From contig JACQZQ010000122.1 in NCBI GenBank assembly GCA_016213785.1, positions 45,043 through 109,042 of the forward strand: a DNA stretch of 64,000 bases, read 5' to 3'. The notes beneath the pieces were generated by a model. It did no database searches and had not been told where the DNA came from. It was given only the letters and a program-made list of their open reading frames with translations. The DNA is from Acidobacteriota bacterium (GTDB lineage: Bacteria; Acidobacteriota; Blastocatellia; Chloracidobacteriales; JADJPF01). This document shows, one piece after another, positions 34,928 to 44,881 of the stretch (position 1 is the stretch's first letter; every line of letters begins with the position of its first letter). The translations under genes were made by a program, and so were the position numbers.

Positions 34928-36091
34928 ATGGCTTCACCAAAATTAAAAATTCTTGTTGCTCCTAGTAGTTTTAAGGAGTCTATGACTTCTACTACTGCTA
35001 GCCAAGCAATAGAACAAGGCATACTAGAAATATTGCCTAAAAGTATTATTTGGAAAACCCCTTTAGCCGATGGTGGGACAGGAACAGTTGATTCTCTGCT
35101 ACAGGTTTTAGGAGGAGAAAAAGCTTATCTAGAGGTTTCAGACCCTTTAGGGCGTAAGACTAGGGCTTACTATGGTCTACTCTCTGATGGCAAAACTGTA
35201 GTAATTGAAATGGCTTCTAGTACTGGGCTTGCGCTACTCTCTCATAAAGAACGTAACCCTATGCTAGCAAGCAGTTATGGTTGTGGCGAAATAATAAACC
35301 ATGCTTTAGGAAAAAATATTAAAAAAATAATACTTGGCCTAGGCGATACAGCAACCGTTGATGGTGGAATAGGGCTTTTGCAAGCTTTAGGAATAAGGAT
35401 TTTAGATGAAAAGGGAAAAGATATTGGACAAGGAGCAAAGGCACTAAAACAAATTTCTAGAATAGACTCTACTTCTCTTAATAATACTGCTAAGCGATTT
35501 TCTGGAGTAAATTTTCTTATTGCAACAGATGTTAATAACCCACTATTAGGTAAAAAAGGGGCAGCAGAGGTTTTCGCTCCTCAAAAAGGTGCTAACAAAG
35601 AAATGGTTTTAGAGCTAGAAAAAGGCTTAAGCAATTGGGCTAGAGTCTTATCTAAAGATTATAGCTTAGACTATAATTTTGCTGGTAGTGGTGCGGCAGG
35701 AGGTGTTAGCATCGGGTTAGTTTCGCTTCTTGGAGCTAAGATTGTTTCTGGAAGTAAACTAATTTTTGATTTTTATAAATTAGAAGAAAAAATTTCTTGT
35801 GCAGATTTAATTTTTACTGGTGAAGGCTCAATAGATAAACAAACCCTACAAGGAAAAATGCCTGCACTTCTAGCTAAAAAGGCTAAAGAGTTTAAGATTC
35901 CTCTAATTGCTTTTGCTGGTAGAGTTGCAATTAAAGAGAAAAATTTGAAGAAAAAAGGGTTTTATTGCGCTGTGCCAATCATTGATCGAGTAATGACTCT
36001 ATCAGAGGCTTATCAATTAAGCCCAGAACTATTAAAACTAGCAACTTCGCGCACTTTACAAATGATTTTACTAGGTAAGAAAATTTTTTAA
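34928..36091 (+). CDS. Glycerate kinase (GarK/GlxK family)
   Basis: 387 residues. LVAPSSFKESMTSTTASQAIEQG and the PLADGGTGTVDSLL loop are signatures of the class II-unrelated GarK/GlxK glycerate kinases, which phosphorylate D-glycerate to 2-phosphoglycerate with ATP. GLGDTATVDGGIG and FTGEGSIDKQTLQGKMP confirm the family. It links glyoxylate/serine or sugar-acid breakdown to glycolysis. No tartronate-semialdehyde genes are adjacent. It converges on the citrate synthase gene across a shared hairpin. Confidence 0.93.
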   Translation: MASPKLKILVAPSSFKESMTSTTASQAIEQGILEILPKSIIWKTPLADGGTGTVDSLLQVLGGEKAYLEVSDPLGRKTRAYYGLLSDGKTVVIEMASSTGLALLSHKERNPMLASSYGCGEIINHALGKNIKKIILGLGDTATVDGGIGLLQALGIRILDEKGKDIGQGAKALKQISRIDSTSLNNTAKRFSGVNFLIATDVNNPLLGKKGAAEVFAPQKGANKEMVLELEKGLSNWARVLSKDYSLDYNFAGSGAAGGVSIGLVSLLGAKIVSGSKLIFDFYKLEEKISCADLIFTGEGSIDKQTLQGKMPALLAKKAKEFKIPLIAFAGRVAIKEKNLKKKGFYCAVPIIDRVMTLSEAYQLSPELLKLATSRTLQMILLGKKIF

Positions 36092-36119
36092 GCTTAAAAA
36101 CTTAAGAAATTGACAAAAG

Positions 36120-36164
36120 CTGGGTTGTAGCCTCAACACTAAAAATGAGCAGGTTGCAACCCAG
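36120..36164. terminator. Bidirectional terminator between glycerate kinase and citrate synthase genes
   Basis: A 14-bp stem (CTGGGTTGTAGCCT with AGGTTGCAACCCAG, two G:U wobbles) and a 17-base loop fill most of the 94-base gap between convergent genes. T-runs on either side are weak. Confidence 0.6.
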
Positions 36165-36185
36165 TCTTTGTCTCCTTCACAAAAA

Positions 36186-37274
36186 TTACTGAAATGCGGT
36201 TTGTCGATCACATACTTTTTTTCCAATATATTCTGACTGAGGACGAATTAAGCGGCCTGTTTTTTCTTGCTCAAAAACATGTGCAATCCATCCAACTACC
36301 CGCCCCATTGCAAAGACTGGAGTAAAAACATCTCTCTCTAAACCAATGGCTTCTAGCAATAGTGCAGTATAAAATTCCACATTTGTGTGCAATGGGCGGT
36401 CAGGCTTATGCTTAACAAGTTCTCTTAAAATAGCAGTTTCTACCTTTTCTGCAAAAATAAGTCGCTCATTACCGCTACTGCGTAAAGAAGAAACAACTTG
36501 TTTAAGTACATCTGCTCTAGGATCCCGAACTTTATAAATACGATGCCCAAAGCCCATAAGTCTTTTTCCTTGTGCTAGCTCAGTTTTAACCCAATTCTCA
36601 ATGTTCTTATCTCCCTTAATCTCATCTAGCATATCTAAAACTGGCCCAGGTGCACCTCCGTGTAAAGGCCCTTTAAGCGCAGAAATCCCACCAATTACAG
36701 CAGAAATTAACCCAGCTTTTGTAGAAGCAATGGAGCGAGCAGTAAAAGTTGATGCATTCATACCATGATCTGAAATGGTAATTAAGTATTTATCTAGTGC
36801 TTGCTCTAAAGATTTATCAACCCTTTTCCCATGTAACATTCTAAGAAAATCTTCAGCTTGTCTTAAGCTTGGATCAGGTTTAATAAGAGGCAAGCCTTTT
36901 TTACTACGAATTAATCCTGCTAGAAAAACAGCTATAGCACCTGTTAGTAAATAATGATGGGGCACTTCTTCTTTATCAGACAGACTTGCTAATCCAAGTC
37001 GTAATCCTTCAATAAAAGTTAATTTATTTGCAATATCTAGAAAAGATGGGAGTATTTCAAAGGCTCTTAATCGTGCTTTTCCTAGTTCAAGAGTTAAACT
37101 CTCAGTAGTATCTTGAGTAAAACCTTCCCAAAGCCTTGCTGTTACTTCTTCAAAAGTAAAGGTTTCTGCTAAGGTCTCTACAGAAAAACCACGAATAATT
37201 AACCTACCTTTTTCTCCATCAACCTCACTTAAAATAGTTTGTGCAACTACGATATTATCTAATCCTATATTCAT
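36186..37274 (-). CDS. Citrate / 2-methylcitrate synthase family enzyme
   Basis: 362 residues, the short bacterial type. Condenses an acyl-CoA (acetyl or propionyl) with oxaloacetate. Catalytic residues: His205 (GPLHGGAPGP), His244 (GFGHRIY) and, where many family members have Asp (NVDFY), Glu300 in NVEFY. That Glu is also seen in some CitA-type synthases, so activity is likely retained. GLISAVIGGISALKGPLHGG and RLIRPQSEYIG are typical. It is divergent from a second synthase with an HTH domain, a frequent pairing; this one is probably the catalytic enzyme of the TCA or methylcitrate cycle. Confidence 0.9.
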   Translation of the reverse strand: MNIGLDNIVVAQTILSEVDGEKGRLIIRGFSVETLAETFTFEEVTARLWEGFTQDTTESLTLELGKARLRAFEILPSFLDIANKLTFIEGLRLGLASLSDKEEVPHHYLLTGAIAVFLAGLIRSKKGLPLIKPDPSLRQAEDFLRMLHGKRVDKSLEQALDKYLITISDHGMNASTFTARSIASTKAGLISAVIGGISALKGPLHGGAPGPVLDMLDEIKGDKNIENWVKTELAQGKRLMGFGHRIYKVRDPRADVLKQVVSSLRSSGNERLIFAEKVETAILRELVKHKPDRPLHTNVEFYTALLLEAIGLERDVFTPVFAMGRVVGWIAHVFEQEKTGRLIRPQSEYIGKKVCDRQTAFQ

Positions 37275-37345
37275 ATATCCCCCAATTTAGTTTAATCAAA
37301 TTTAGTTAATAAACATTGATTGAATTATTGATTTACTATAATATA

Positions 37346-37376
37346 TTGTCAATATTGATTCATAAATCAATATATA
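37346..37376 (+). promoter_or_regulatory. MerR-like operator-promoter of the HTH-citrate synthase gene
   Basis: TTGTCA (37346-37351) and TATATA (37371-37376) are separated by 19 bases. The perfect dyad ATATTGATT-CATA-AATCAATAT (37352-37373) fills that spacer. A dyad within an over-long spacer is the hallmark of MerR-family promoters. Further ATTGAT/ATCAA half-sites occur at 37292-37297, 37315-37320 and 37327-37332, towards the divergent citrate synthase gene. Confidence 0.55.
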
Positions 37377-37389
37377 AAAAGGTATAAAA

Positions 37390-38601
37390 ATGAAAGAAAC
37401 TCTTTATTTAACGGCTAAAGAAGCAGCTATAGAATTAGAAGTAAGTTTACCTACGCTTTATGCATATGTAAGCAGAGGGTTAATAAGGTCAGAATCAGGT
37501 GATAATCCTCGTTTAAGGCGATATAGAAAAGAAGATATTTTGCTATTAAAACAGCGTAAGCTGTTGCGTCAAAACCCGGCTAAAGCGGCTGAAGCTGCGT
37601 TAGATTGGGGGACTCCAGTTCTGGCTTCAGAAATATCTTTAATTTCAGAAGGAAATTTATATTATCGAGGTCAAAACGTAGTAGACCTTGCTAACAACCT
37701 TAGCTTTGAAGAGGTTGCAAGTTTAATTTGGCTAAAAGATTCTAGTCTAGCTTTTGCGCCTGCTAGAGGGAATTTATATTCTGAACCTTTAGCCAAAATT
37801 CATAGAGAATTATCAGGGCTTCCCTTTGTTGAAAGCTTTCAAGCCTTAGTCCCTATAGCAGCAAGTTTTGACCCTGCGGCTTATGATCTACGACCAAGTG
37901 CAGTAGCAAACACTGGAGCACAAATTTTAAGGCTACTTGCAGCAATTGTTAGCAAAGGGAAAACAGATAAAAACTCAATAGCTGAGTGTCTACAACAAGG
38001 TTGGGGAATAAAAAATAAAATAGCAGCTAAGCTTATTAATGCAGCATTAATACTTTGTGCAGATCATGAATTAAATGCATCAACTTTTACTGCTCGCTGT
38101 GTAGCCTCAACAGGAGCAAATCCTTACTTAGTTGTTAGCGCTGGGCTTGCAGCCTTACAAGGCTATAAACATGGTGGACAAAGTGAACTAGTAGAGCTTT
38201 TTTTTAGAGAAGCATCATCAACCGAAAACCTACGCTCACTTCTGATAAATCGACTTCGTAGGGGAGAAAAAATCCCTGGATTTGGTCATTCATTATACCC
38301 ATCAGGCGATCCTAGGGCAACTCTACTAATTAAACTAGCTCAAGAATTTGCCCCAAATAGTGATGCAGTTAAAATAGAGCAAGAAATATCAAGCGAAGTA
38401 TTTTCTTTAACTAATGAATTTCCTACTTTAGATGCAGGTCTTGCAACTTTAAGTCAAGCATTAAATTTACCTCTAGGAACAGCTATTACTCTCTTTGCTA
38501 TTGGTCGCACAGTAGGTTGGATAGGCCATGCAATTGAGGAATATCAAACTAATAGGCTAATTCGTCCTAGGGCAAAATACATTGGCATACAGCCAAGATA
38601 A
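37390..38601 (+). CDS. Citrate synthase-like protein with N-terminal MerR-type HTH
   Basis: 403 residues. Residues ~5-60 form a MerR/excisionase-type winged helix (LTAKEAAIELEVSLPTLYAYVSRGLIRS, then RRYRKEDILLLKQRK). From ~75 a citrate-synthase fold follows with GYKHGGQSELVE and GFGHSLYPSGDPRA at the two catalytic His positions, but the third motif reads FPTLDAGLATL, unlike NVDFY/NVEFY. The protein may be an active synthase that autoregulates, or a sensor that uses the synthase fold to read acyl-CoA or oxaloacetate levels and controls the divergent synthase gene (inference supported by the dyad in the shared 115-base gap). Confidence 0.88.
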   Translation: MKETLYLTAKEAAIELEVSLPTLYAYVSRGLIRSESGDNPRLRRYRKEDILLLKQRKLLRQNPAKAAEAALDWGTPVLASEISLISEGNLYYRGQNVVDLANNLSFEEVASLIWLKDSSLAFAPARGNLYSEPLAKIHRELSGLPFVESFQALVPIAASFDPAAYDLRPSAVANTGAQILRLLAAIVSKGKTDKNSIAECLQQGWGIKNKIAAKLINAALILCADHELNASTFTARCVASTGANPYLVVSAGLAALQGYKHGGQSELVELFFREASSTENLRSLLINRLRRGEKIPGFGHSLYPSGDPRATLLIKLAQEFAPNSDAVKIEQEISSEVFSLTNEFPTLDAGLATLSQALNLPLGTAITLFAIGRTVGWIGHAIEEYQTNRLIRPRAKYIGIQPR

Positions 38602-38616
38602 ATAAAACCTTAAGAA

Positions 38617-38650
38617 AATCCCTTTAGCAAGCTAAAGGGATTATGTTTTT
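38617..38650. terminator. Intrinsic terminator between convergent genes
   Basis: Stem AATCCCTTTAG / CTAAAGGGATT (38617-38642) with a GCAAGC apex; six T follow on the plus strand after ATG. On the minus strand the stem is followed by TTCTTAAGGTTTT, so it can serve the macroglobulin gene too. Confidence 0.75.
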
Positions 38651-38680
38651 TCAGGACTTAACAATTACTCTTTTAGTGTT

Positions 38681-41600
38681 TTATTTTTGTTCTTCTGTAA
38701 CGCTGATACGAATTTCTTTGCTATTACAACGAATTTCAGGGACATACATAGCATGGCCTAAGACTGGTAGAGCATGAAACTCACCAGGTGTTTCAGCACG
38801 AAACTCATAGCGAATTTCCCAAACGCCTTCTGGTAATTTATCAATAAATAACGCTACTTTACGGTCGCGTAACTCTTGATAAACCCACCTACTACGCCCT
38901 GTATAATCTTCTCTAGATAAATCGTCAGGAAGATTATCAGTCTCAGATTGAGTTTCTGTTTTAACTGTTTCTTCTAGGGCTTCTCTATTTAAGGCTACTC
39001 TACGTGCAGAAGCTTGAGGTGATTGATTAGAATTATCTTCATCAATAGGTTGAGCACTAGAAATTTTACTAGCAAAACGTTTTTCAATCGTTCCAGATTT
39101 TAGTTCTTTAGTATAAAGTGCTTCACCGCTACGAATTTGTACAGCCTCAATTCCAGCAGGTTTTAAGTCTTCAAAAAGTAAATACTCATAATTATTTTTA
39201 GCTTCTATTGTAAGAACTACTTGGATACGATCTCCGCTATTAATTTTATCTTTATCCTGCATTTGCTCTTTTTCATAAACAAAGCCTTTTAGTAAAGTAG
39301 GCTTACTTACTATTTTATAATAGTCTCTACGAACAAAAACCTCATTACCTGCCGCAGGAATTGGGTTTTCTAGGCTAAAGAAAGTAGCTTGAGCAGCAAA
39401 ATAAAGTGGGTTGTTTCCATTTTTGCGACGAATGCGAATTTCATTTGCTCCATCAACAATCATTTTACGGTCAATAGGAAATTGGCTTGGAGCAGCTAAA
39501 GCATCTTCGCCTGATAATTTCTTAGTAGTAATTAACTTACCATTAACTAATAATTCATACTCTAGTTCTGGCTTTAGTTCTCCACTAGTTTTTAGATAAT
39601 CATTTAAGGCAAGTATTGTAATAGCAGTATCCCTAGTATTGCTCCATTGAGCACCACGACGATTTTTTACTAGCCAATTAGTTATAGGTTCAATTAGTTT
39701 GTTTTGAGGATCAATTGTTAGAAGTGCTCTTAAAACAAATGAAGTAGACTCAATTCCACCATCTGACCAGCGATAGTAAATTCCATCCTCACCCCAATGT
39801 GCAGTGCCAATAACTGACTCGCTAGATTTTTCTGCACCTCGTTCAATTACAGCAACATCAGGGGTATTATCACGTTTTACACCATCTTCTAGATTACGCA
39901 CAAGCACCATAGCTTTTTCTTTTTCGCCAAAATAATGGGCAGTTAAGGCTAGTAAAGCACGAGTATAAGCATTTAGTTTTTCTCGGTTTTCCCATAGATT
40001 ATTAAAAGCCTTACGCTGAAATTCGCTTGGTTTAGCTCCTTTTACAGAGTCAGTAAAAGCGGCTAGAGCGTGTAGCATCCAAGCCTGTTGGTCAAGATTA
40101 CGTTCTTCCTCTACTAGTTCTTTATCTAAATAGTTAGAAGCACGTTTTGCGACATCAAATTTTAGGTCAATATTTGCATGATAAGCTAAGGTCATCCCCC
40201 AAAGGACATAAGCCGTCATAAAATGATCGCTACTGCCTTCCTTCCACCAACCCCAGCCACCATCAGAATGTTGGAAATCATAGAGGCGATTTAGCCCTTG
40301 ATAGACCATATCATCAAGCTTAGCTAAATCTTTTTTGCCTTTAGGCTGAGTTTTATTAACAAATTGCTCTTCAATTCCACCAAAATAACGACCCATAACC
40401 TTTTCTGGGTTTAAGCCTAATTCACGCAAGGTTTTAGCCATTATTGCAGCAGGTAAAAACCGGCTCATAGTTTGTTCAGTACAACCATAAGGATAATCTA
40501 TTAGGTATGGTAAAGCATCTAGCATTGTAACAGCCATACTTGGAGCAACTTGGACTACTAAATTTGTAGTTTCTGTTTTGCGTTCTTTAGGGATATTTAG
40601 GCTAACAGTTACTTCGCTACCACGCATTTTTCCAGCTTTAGTAATAAATTTTTCAATGCCGTGTTCATAGACAATATAGCTATTTTCCATTGCATCAGAG
40701 TAAGTTTTATTTAGTGCGGTGACTTTTAGTTTTGCATCTCCAGCTTTTGAGGCAGAAACTACCCAATCTATACGCCTTTCACCATTAGCAGGAACTTCAA
40801 CTGGCACTTGTTCACCTTTAAGGGCTTTTCCATCCTTAAAAAGCCCTGTTATGGTTAGACCTGAAGTTGTTAGACTAGGCGAGACTGTTATAGCTTTATC
40901 AGTATTATTATTAATAACTCCTGAGACTACCGTTAAATCGCCTACTAGGAAAAATCTTGGGGCTTGGAGTCTAACAATTAAAGGCTGTTTAGTTCTTGTA
41001 GAGGTTTCAGCTATACCAAATTGACTATCAGTAGTAACAACTCTTGCTAAAGCTTTCCAGCTAGTTAAGTTATCAGGATACTTAATTTTTACAACTGCAC
41101 GGCCTTGAGCATCAGTTGTAACATCGGGCTGCCAAAATACAGTAGAGCGGAAATCACTACGGACTTGAACAGGAGGCTCACCACCACCTTGTGCTTTGAT
41201 ATCATCAAGCCCTGCTTTTTCTTCGTCTTTAGCCCCGCTATCTCGTTTTTTAGCAAGAGCCTTGGCTGGTGCAGCAGGTTTAGGAGCATTTGCAGCCCCT
41301 GCTTTACCTTCTGCACGCCCAAACTCAGCAGATTGAGCAGAAAGAGTTACAACCTCAGAAGTTGAATCTGCTGCCACACTTGGAAGTTCTTTCATCACAC
41401 GATTATCTATAGCACCATCTTGATCATACTCACCTTGCTCACGATTAGCCTTAGCTCTTAACTCTTGTAACTGACCTTCTTCAACTAGCTGTTTAGGTTG
41501 CTGGCCCGGAACTAAACGGATATAGCGCTTTTGTTGAAAAGTATTAAAGTTTTGAACTTGAACCGAGCGTTTATTGCCAAAATAGAACTGCCTTGGATCT

Positions 41601-44600
41601 CCTGCATAATCGCTTTGAATATAGAAAACAGACTCATCTACAAGCCCTAAGGCTATTTCAGCCGCTACACCTTGGCCGTTCTCATCACGAGTATTAATTG
41701 TTAAAGTACCTTCTTCACGTGGTTGATACTGCTCACGATCAGCTTTTACATCAACAGTCAAGAAATTTTTTGTAGGTGGTACTATAAGCTGCTTTTGATC
41801 TACATAAACTTGACGATCCCAAACCATTTGAGCCTGTAAGAAAATATTAGGTACATGTTTTTGTTCTATTGGAATTTCTACTAATTGAACAGTACCAGTT
41901 AAATGTAAAAGCTGATAGCTATAAAGATCATCTGCTTCAGTGCTAAAGAGTACATAACGATCATTATTTGGAACAGTTATCATTACTGAAGCTTTCTCAC
42001 CTACTCTTACAGTGTCTTTATCTAGAATTATTTGTACCGTGTTATAGCGGTAGCCAAGCTCTGTTGTTTGATTATTAAGCGCCCAAAATGTAGCTTGTGA
42101 AGTAATTGGGGCACGTCCTTTATCTTTGCTAGCCCATTCTAGACGGTAGTAGCCTACTTTTGGAGGCTTAGCATTAAATTCTGCTTCACCATCTTTATTA
42201 GTAGTAATTTTATCTGTCAAAATCACTTCGTGTTCATAGCCTCGAAACTTTAAGCGCCAAGGTTTTTCTCCTGCTTGGGTTTGTGGAGGAAATTGAGGAA
42301 ATTGACGGCGTAGTTTTTCTAGCTCTTCACCTTTAATCTCTTTATCATTTGGATCAAGCCAAATTTCATACCAATAATCACGAACTAATTTAAGATTTCC
42401 TTCAACGGCAGTGGCATTATCATTAGCATCAATAGTTTTAATTTTTATTTTAAGATTATCTTCTGGGCGGCAAAGATAGCGGTCTGGATTAAGATAAACA
42501 TAGTAGCGTTGATTTGTTACTCTAATTTTTTCTGACCCAATAATTTCCCGACGAGAACTATCAGTAACTCTAGCTTCAATACGGTATTCATAGTCTTGAG
42601 CGCCATAATTTGGGGTTTCAAAAACAAGTTTGGCTTTACCTTCTAAATCTGTTTTTAAGGTTTCTTGTTTAATAACTTGTCCATTACCGTAATAATCATA
42701 ATAGCGGCTTTCAAAATCATCATAATACCAAGGATAATCACGAACTTGGCGATAATAATGGTAGAAAGGATTTTGATAAACGACAACTTGGACTGTGGCA
42801 TTAGCTACTGCACCACCAAAATAATAATCAGCTTGGATATTTACTTCAACTTTTTCGCCTATACGAAAAGCTTTTTTCTTTCCATCATCTTCGGGTGTTT
42901 TTACGCTAACCTTAAATTCAGGTAGTTTATATTCTTCAACACGAAATAGTACTGCATTACCTATTCCACTACGTTTTCCCTCATCCCAAAATTGAATACG
43001 ATATTCGCCAAGCGGCATAGTTTCAGTAAGTTGTAGAGAATCCCAAGCAGTACCAAAACGATTTAATTTACTTTTTCCCTCTTTTACTTTTGCACCTTTA
43101 GGATCTGTAACTTCAAACTCTATGGTTTCATTAGCTGGAGTTGAATAAGCCGACCCATCATAGCGACGTGCAATAAACTTCCATTTAGCTTCTTCTTTTG
43201 GTCTATAAGCAGGACGATCGGTAAAAGCGTAAATTCGCCAAGGTAAATTATTAGCACTATTATAGTAGTTATAGCCTAAGCTAAAAGCTTGTTGGTTATC
43301 CCGAGTAGCAGAAACAAAAATATCCTGATTGTAAATTGTATCTGTAATGCTAAAAACCGCTATGCCTTGTTCATTAGTTTGCAAATTAAGTTCTTTCCAA
43401 ACATATGAATTAAGAGTGTTATTGTAGTAACGTTGCCAAAGCTTTATGCTAGCACCCGCTATAGGAGAGCCATCAATAGCATTATTAAAATAAGTTAAGA
43501 CTTGTTTTCCAGCAGTTTTAACTAAAATAGCAGTATTAGTAACTAAAATTATTTCTTTAGAAATAATATCGCCGTTTTTTGCTTCTAATACATAAGCACC
43601 AAGTGGAAGTTTTTGGTCTAGGATAACATTTTCTGAAATAGGCTTGTAATCAGCTTTATTTTCAACAATTTTTGTCCAGGATTTTACTTTCTCACGCCCC
43701 TCTAGGCTAATTTGATGGAGCCACGATCCGCTATTTGTATTTGGGTTAGTAAAACGAACATGCTCAGTTAAATCGACTTTATAGAAAGATAAATCTATTT
43801 TAGTAATATTACGATAGCTAAGAGAAAATTGTATTTCTGAATCTGGAAGGAAAAAGTTAGATACTCCTAACTGAATATAAGCCCTGGTAATTTCACTAAT
43901 TCTTTGCTGGGCTTGGTCAAAATAGTGAGTCTCACCTTTTTCGTATTCGCTAACTATTTGACGATAAAGCTTTAATGCTCCTACAAAATCTATTTGGTAA
44001 GAAGCCTGACCATCTTCTGAAAAAATAACTTTTCCATAATTTTGTAGCCACTCAGCATAATAAAAAAGTGCATCATCATACCAATCTGAGCCTTTACCAA
44101 ACTTTATTGCAGCTTCAAATTGTTCTGGAACTTGCAAGCGCTGATTGTTATTTCCATTGTAACGAGTAGCCATTGCAAGTAAATAATAGGCATGAGCTTT
44201 TTCGTTATCAGTTGCAGCTATTTTCAAAGCATTTTCAAGTATTTGGGGGGAAAAGACATTTCCATAATAACCATAGTAGTAATAGCTTTCAGCCCAAAGA
44301 GGGCGAGAAGAAGAAAAGATAATTTTTAAGTAGCGTTCTCTAGCAATTTTAAGGTCTTTTGAGCCAGCCCAAAAATCTAGTGCATTTAAGTAATAGCTTG
44401 TAGCTTGACCCCAATTGCGAGTACTGCTGCGTTGCCACCAAAAATCACCGATGGACTCTTGGACTTCAGCCCAAACTAAATCACGGTCTTGTTCTCGCTT
44501 AATATCTCTTACTAATATATTTAACTGCTCAAGAGCCTGATCAAATTTAGTATTATCTGAGGTATTTGTAGCGGCTTGAGAGCGCCAGAGTGTATCAGCT

Positions 44601-44800
44601 AAGCGAAACTTTACCCAACGAGTATCTTTTTCAGAAAGTTTAAGTTGTAAGGCTTTTTGGTAAATTTCACTAGCGCGGCTGTAGGATTTTTCTTGATAAA
44701 ATTTTTCTGCTTCAGCCTTTAGTTTTTCATAATCATTAGTTTGTGAGTAAGTAACCATAAAAAATGTAAATAATAAACAAACAAGTAACGTGATTTTCAT
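38681..44800 (-). CDS. Large bacterial alpha-2-macroglobulin with N-terminal TPR region
   Basis: 2039 residues. Signal peptide (1-20), then a TPR-like helical region (~20-310; EKFYQEKSYSRASEIYQKAL), tandem MG beta-sandwich domains (~320-960), bait-like stretch, an Ala/Lys/Gly-rich linker (~1150-1205), the A2M core with FRSTVFWQPDVTTDAQG (~1215), and the thioester domain: YPYGCTEQTMSRF with CxEQ intact near residue 1440, followed by GGWGWWKEGSSDHFMTAYVLWG. Such proteins trap attacking proteases in the periplasm or at the surface. The usual partner penicillin-binding protein 1C is not adjacent; a zinc-ribbon Ser/Thr kinase gene lies 81 bases upstream on the same strand. Confidence 0.93.
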   Translation of the reverse strand: MKITLLVCLLFTFFMVTYSQTNDYEKLKAEAEKFYQEKSYSRASEIYQKALQLKLSEKDTRWVKFRLADTLWRSQAATNTSDNTKFDQALEQLNILVRDIKREQDRDLVWAEVQESIGDFWWQRSSTRNWGQATSYYLNALDFWAGSKDLKIARERYLKIIFSSSRPLWAESYYYYGYYGNVFSPQILENALKIAATDNEKAHAYYLLAMATRYNGNNNQRLQVPEQFEAAIKFGKGSDWYDDALFYYAEWLQNYGKVIFSEDGQASYQIDFVGALKLYRQIVSEYEKGETHYFDQAQQRISEITRAYIQLGVSNFFLPDSEIQFSLSYRNITKIDLSFYKVDLTEHVRFTNPNTNSGSWLHQISLEGREKVKSWTKIVENKADYKPISENVILDQKLPLGAYVLEAKNGDIISKEIILVTNTAILVKTAGKQVLTYFNNAIDGSPIAGASIKLWQRYYNNTLNSYVWKELNLQTNEQGIAVFSITDTIYNQDIFVSATRDNQQAFSLGYNYYNSANNLPWRIYAFTDRPAYRPKEEAKWKFIARRYDGSAYSTPANETIEFEVTDPKGAKVKEGKSKLNRFGTAWDSLQLTETMPLGEYRIQFWDEGKRSGIGNAVLFRVEEYKLPEFKVSVKTPEDDGKKKAFRIGEKVEVNIQADYYFGGAVANATVQVVVYQNPFYHYYRQVRDYPWYYDDFESRYYDYYGNGQVIKQETLKTDLEGKAKLVFETPNYGAQDYEYRIEARVTDSSRREIIGSEKIRVTNQRYYVYLNPDRYLCRPEDNLKIKIKTIDANDNATAVEGNLKLVRDYWYEIWLDPNDKEIKGEELEKLRRQFPQFPPQTQAGEKPWRLKFRGYEHEVILTDKITTNKDGEAEFNAKPPKVGYYRLEWASKDKGRAPITSQATFWALNNQTTELGYRYNTVQIILDKDTVRVGEKASVMITVPNNDRYVLFSTEADDLYSYQLLHLTGTVQLVEIPIEQKHVPNIFLQAQMVWDRQVYVDQKQLIVPPTKNFLTVDVKADREQYQPREEGTLTINTRDENGQGVAAEIALGLVDESVFYIQSDYAGDPRQFYFGNKRSVQVQNFNTFQQKRYIRLVPGQQPKQLVEEGQLQELRAKANREQGEYDQDGAIDNRVMKELPSVAADSTSEVVTLSAQSAEFGRAEGKAGAANAPKPAAPAKALAKKRDSGAKDEEKAGLDDIKAQGGGEPPVQVRSDFRSTVFWQPDVTTDAQGRAVVKIKYPDNLTSWKALARVVTTDSQFGIAETSTRTKQPLIVRLQAPRFFLVGDLTVVSGVINNNTDKAITVSPSLTTSGLTITGLFKDGKALKGEQVPVEVPANGERRIDWVVSASKAGDAKLKVTALNKTYSDAMENSYIVYEHGIEKFITKAGKMRGSEVTVSLNIPKERKTETTNLVVQVAPSMAVTMLDALPYLIDYPYGCTEQTMSRFLPAAIMAKTLRELGLNPEKVMGRYFGGIEEQFVNKTQPKGKKDLAKLDDMVYQGLNRLYDFQHSDGGWGWWKEGSSDHFMTAYVLWGMTLAYHANIDLKFDVAKRASNYLDKELVEEERNLDQQAWMLHALAAFTDSVKGAKPSEFQRKAFNNLWENREKLNAYTRALLALTAHYFGEKEKAMVLVRNLEDGVKRDNTPDVAVIERGAEKSSESVIGTAHWGEDGIYYRWSDGGIESTSFVLRALLTIDPQNKLIEPITNWLVKNRRGAQWSNTRDTAITILALNDYLKTSGELKPELEYELLVNGKLITTKKLSGEDALAAPSQFPIDRKMIVDGANEIRIRRKNGNNPLYFAAQATFFSLENPIPAAGNEVFVRRDYYKIVSKPTLLKGFVYEKEQMQDKDKINSGDRIQVVLTIEAKNNYEYLLFEDLKPAGIEAVQIRSGEALYTKELKSGTIEKRFASKISSAQPIDEDNSNQSPQASARRVALNREALEETVKTETQSETDNLPDDLSREDYTGRSRWVYQELRDRKVALFIDKLPEGVWEIRYEFRAETPGEFHALPVLGHAMYVPEIRCNSKEIRISVTEEQK

Positions 44801-44881
44801 AGTTTTTGGCTTTCTTCGAGGTTTCTTACTTGGACGTATGAGTTAGTTTTTGGTTCCGTTATTTTAGAACCTTAATAGCAT

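Noticed and set aside
42665..42925. Open frames antisense to the macroglobulin gene (also 40719-41024 and 41105-41365)
   Set aside because: They are shadows of a strongly supported coding frame, with no start signals or recognisable products.
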